Assembly (NCBI GenBank): GCA_016711345.1
Contig: JADJTD010000001.1
Coordinates: 3,412,001 to 3,476,000 of the forward strand
Direction of reading: 5' to 3'
DNA from: Chloracidobacterium sp.
GTDB taxonomy: Bacteria; Acidobacteriota; Blastocatellia; Pyrinomonadales; Pyrinomonadaceae
DNA length: 64,000 bases
In this document: one piece after another, positions 63,264 to 64,000 of the stretch
Layout: each line of letters begins with the position of its first letter
Position numbering within the stretch: position 1 is the stretch's first letter
The notes under the pieces: model-generated
Database searches by the model: none
Told to the model about the DNA's origin: nothing
The model's input: the letters and a program-made list of their open reading frames with translations, nothing else
Made by a program: the position numbers and the translations under genes

Positions 63264-63652
63264 GGTTGCACGAACTGTATTATCGCAAAGTCCGCCCCCG
63301 AAGGGTCGGCGACCATTGCCATCCGTCCGACGCCTGGAGCATCGAATGGCGGAACTCGAATGCTGCCGCCATTCTCCGTGATCTTTGTTACTGTTTCATC
63401 CGCATTATCGACGGCTATGTAAGTTGCCCAGTGTGACGGCAATTCGGCCGGCCAGTTCTCGTCCATCGCCATCATGCCGCCGGAAGAAACGCCGCCCATG
63501 ACAATCTCTTTGTACTCCATTGGAGACAGCTTGGACTGTGGCAATTCCCAGCCAAACATCTTGGTGTAAAACTCCATCGCCGTCGGCAGATCCTTCGTTC
63601 TCAATTCCCGCCAGCATATTTCTCCAGCCTTTGGTATGTTAAATTCAGCCAT
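63260..63652 (-). CDS. VOC-family (glyoxalase-like) protein
   Basis: From ATG 63652 (AAGGAGG six bases upstream) the 130-residue protein has a VOC fold: GEICWRELRTKDLPTAMEFY, TKMFGWELPQS, HWATYIAVDNADETVTKITE and a final GRMAMVADPSGADFAIIQF. Metal ligands are not all clear. It overlaps the upstream VOC gene by 8 bp; both are probably translated from one message. The function is unknown. Confidence 0.85.
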   Translation of the reverse strand: MAEFNIPKAGEICWRELRTKDLPTAMEFYTKMFGWELPQSKLSPMEYKEIVMGGVSSGGMMAMDENWPAELPSHWATYIAVDNADETVTKITENGGSIRVPPFDAPGVGRMAMVADPSGADFAIIQFVQP

Positions 63653-64000
63653 TGTGTCCTCCTTCTGCCATCTTAAAGGTTGAAAATATTGCTCCTGTTG
63701 GATCCTGAATAATACACATGCGGCCAACATTGGGAACATCCAGCGGGCCGTTAATTATTGTCGCCCCGAGTTCGACAGCCAGTTTTGCGTTTTCGTCAAC
63801 GTCGTCAACGCCAACGTAAGTCATAAAATGCGGCGGCGGTACAGGTTGACCGGGTGCGCACATTTCCGGGATTATTTCATACAAGCCGCCAGCCGGATAA
63901 TCACCGCCGGTCGAGTATTCGTGATATGCAAAGCCGTCAACCGCTTTGCTGTCCTGAAATTTCCATCCAAAGACGTTAGTGTAAAACGCCTTACATTTCT
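63645..64000 (-). CDS. VOC-family protein, 3' part (runs off right edge)
   Basis: The frame is open to the window end. The visible part reads KAFYTNVFGWKFQDSKAVDG, then ...YPAGGLYEIIPEMCAPGQPV, HFMTYVGVDDVDENAKLAVE and a final NVGRMCIIQDPTGAIFSTFK. The N-terminus lies beyond 64000. It resembles its downstream neighbour and probably arose by duplication. Confidence 0.85.
   Translation of the reverse strand, partial: KCKAFYTNVFGWKFQDSKAVDGFAYHEYSTGGDYPAGGLYEIIPEMCAPGQPVPPPHFMTYVGVDDVDENAKLAVELGATIINGPLDVPNVGRMCIIQDPTGAIFSTFKMAEGGHNG

Overview
The window looks like a chromosomal segment of an Acidobacteriota bacterium, probably class Blastocatellia. This is an inference from gene content: a VWFA-related protein of the acidobacterial type (18829-20001), a CSLREA-type secreted protein at the left edge, a zinc-ribbon/TonB C-terminal protein, paired M16 peptidases, a diaminopimelate-type MurE and a menaquinone methyltransferase. 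There is no phage, no CRISPR array and no recognisable insertion sequence. Two tRNA genes, Leu(UAG) and Lys(UUU), are present.

Layout. 1-6 kb: 5' part of a CSLREA protein, pabB, an APC-family amino acid permease with a PilZ gene, and murE. 6-18.8 kb is a housekeeping block: tRNA-Leu, tig-clpP-clpX facing lon-engB, rho, glgA, purA, tRNA-Lys. 18.8-31.6 kb: acidobacterial VWA protein, DppB/DppC-type permeases split by a small secreted-protein gene, menG with a zinc-site-less M16 protein, a zinc-ribbon TonB-like protein, a DUF971 protein that seems to lack a normal start codon, alpha-glucan phosphorylase, a DoxX-like protein and mtnA. 31.7-37.2 kb is an accessory stretch: a nucleotidyltransferase with a small partner, a trypsin-like protease, small hypotheticals, a TPR membrane protein, a groEL 3' relic and a palindromic repeat element. 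37.8-49 kb: GGCT-like protein, ETF-quinone oxidoreductase, an rpoZ-gmk-yicC-ABC exporter operon, an OmpA-like protein, nhaA, a 21-bp minisatellite and an odd ABC ATPase. 49-55 kb encodes envelope proteins: a coiled-coil protein, a VIT/VWA protein, a seven-blade YCF48-like protein and an S41 protease. 55.7-60.2 kb is a second accessory stretch. There the last ~70-100 bp of the SRAP (YedK/HMCES-like) gene is repeated twice more, each copy next to an unrelated gene; it ends with a VapBC-like pair. 60.4-64 kb: catalytic and non-catalytic M16 peptidases and two VOC proteins.

Functional links. Trigger factor, ClpXP and Lon form a proteostasis cluster. glgA and glgP cover synthesis and breakdown of storage glucan. 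yicC-gmk-rpoZ is a widely conserved operon. The M16 pair at 60.4-63.3 kb probably works as a heterodimer.

Intergenic DNA is rich in short palindromic and tandem repeats. Several have altered coding sequence: a C-terminal extension on the last M16 protein, and a 29-bp repeat copy inside murE. The strongest candidates for something undescribed are the SRAP-tail repeat array (56.9-58.5 kb), the nine-unit 21-bp repeat (47.4 kb) and the DUF971 start-codon problem (26.75 kb).
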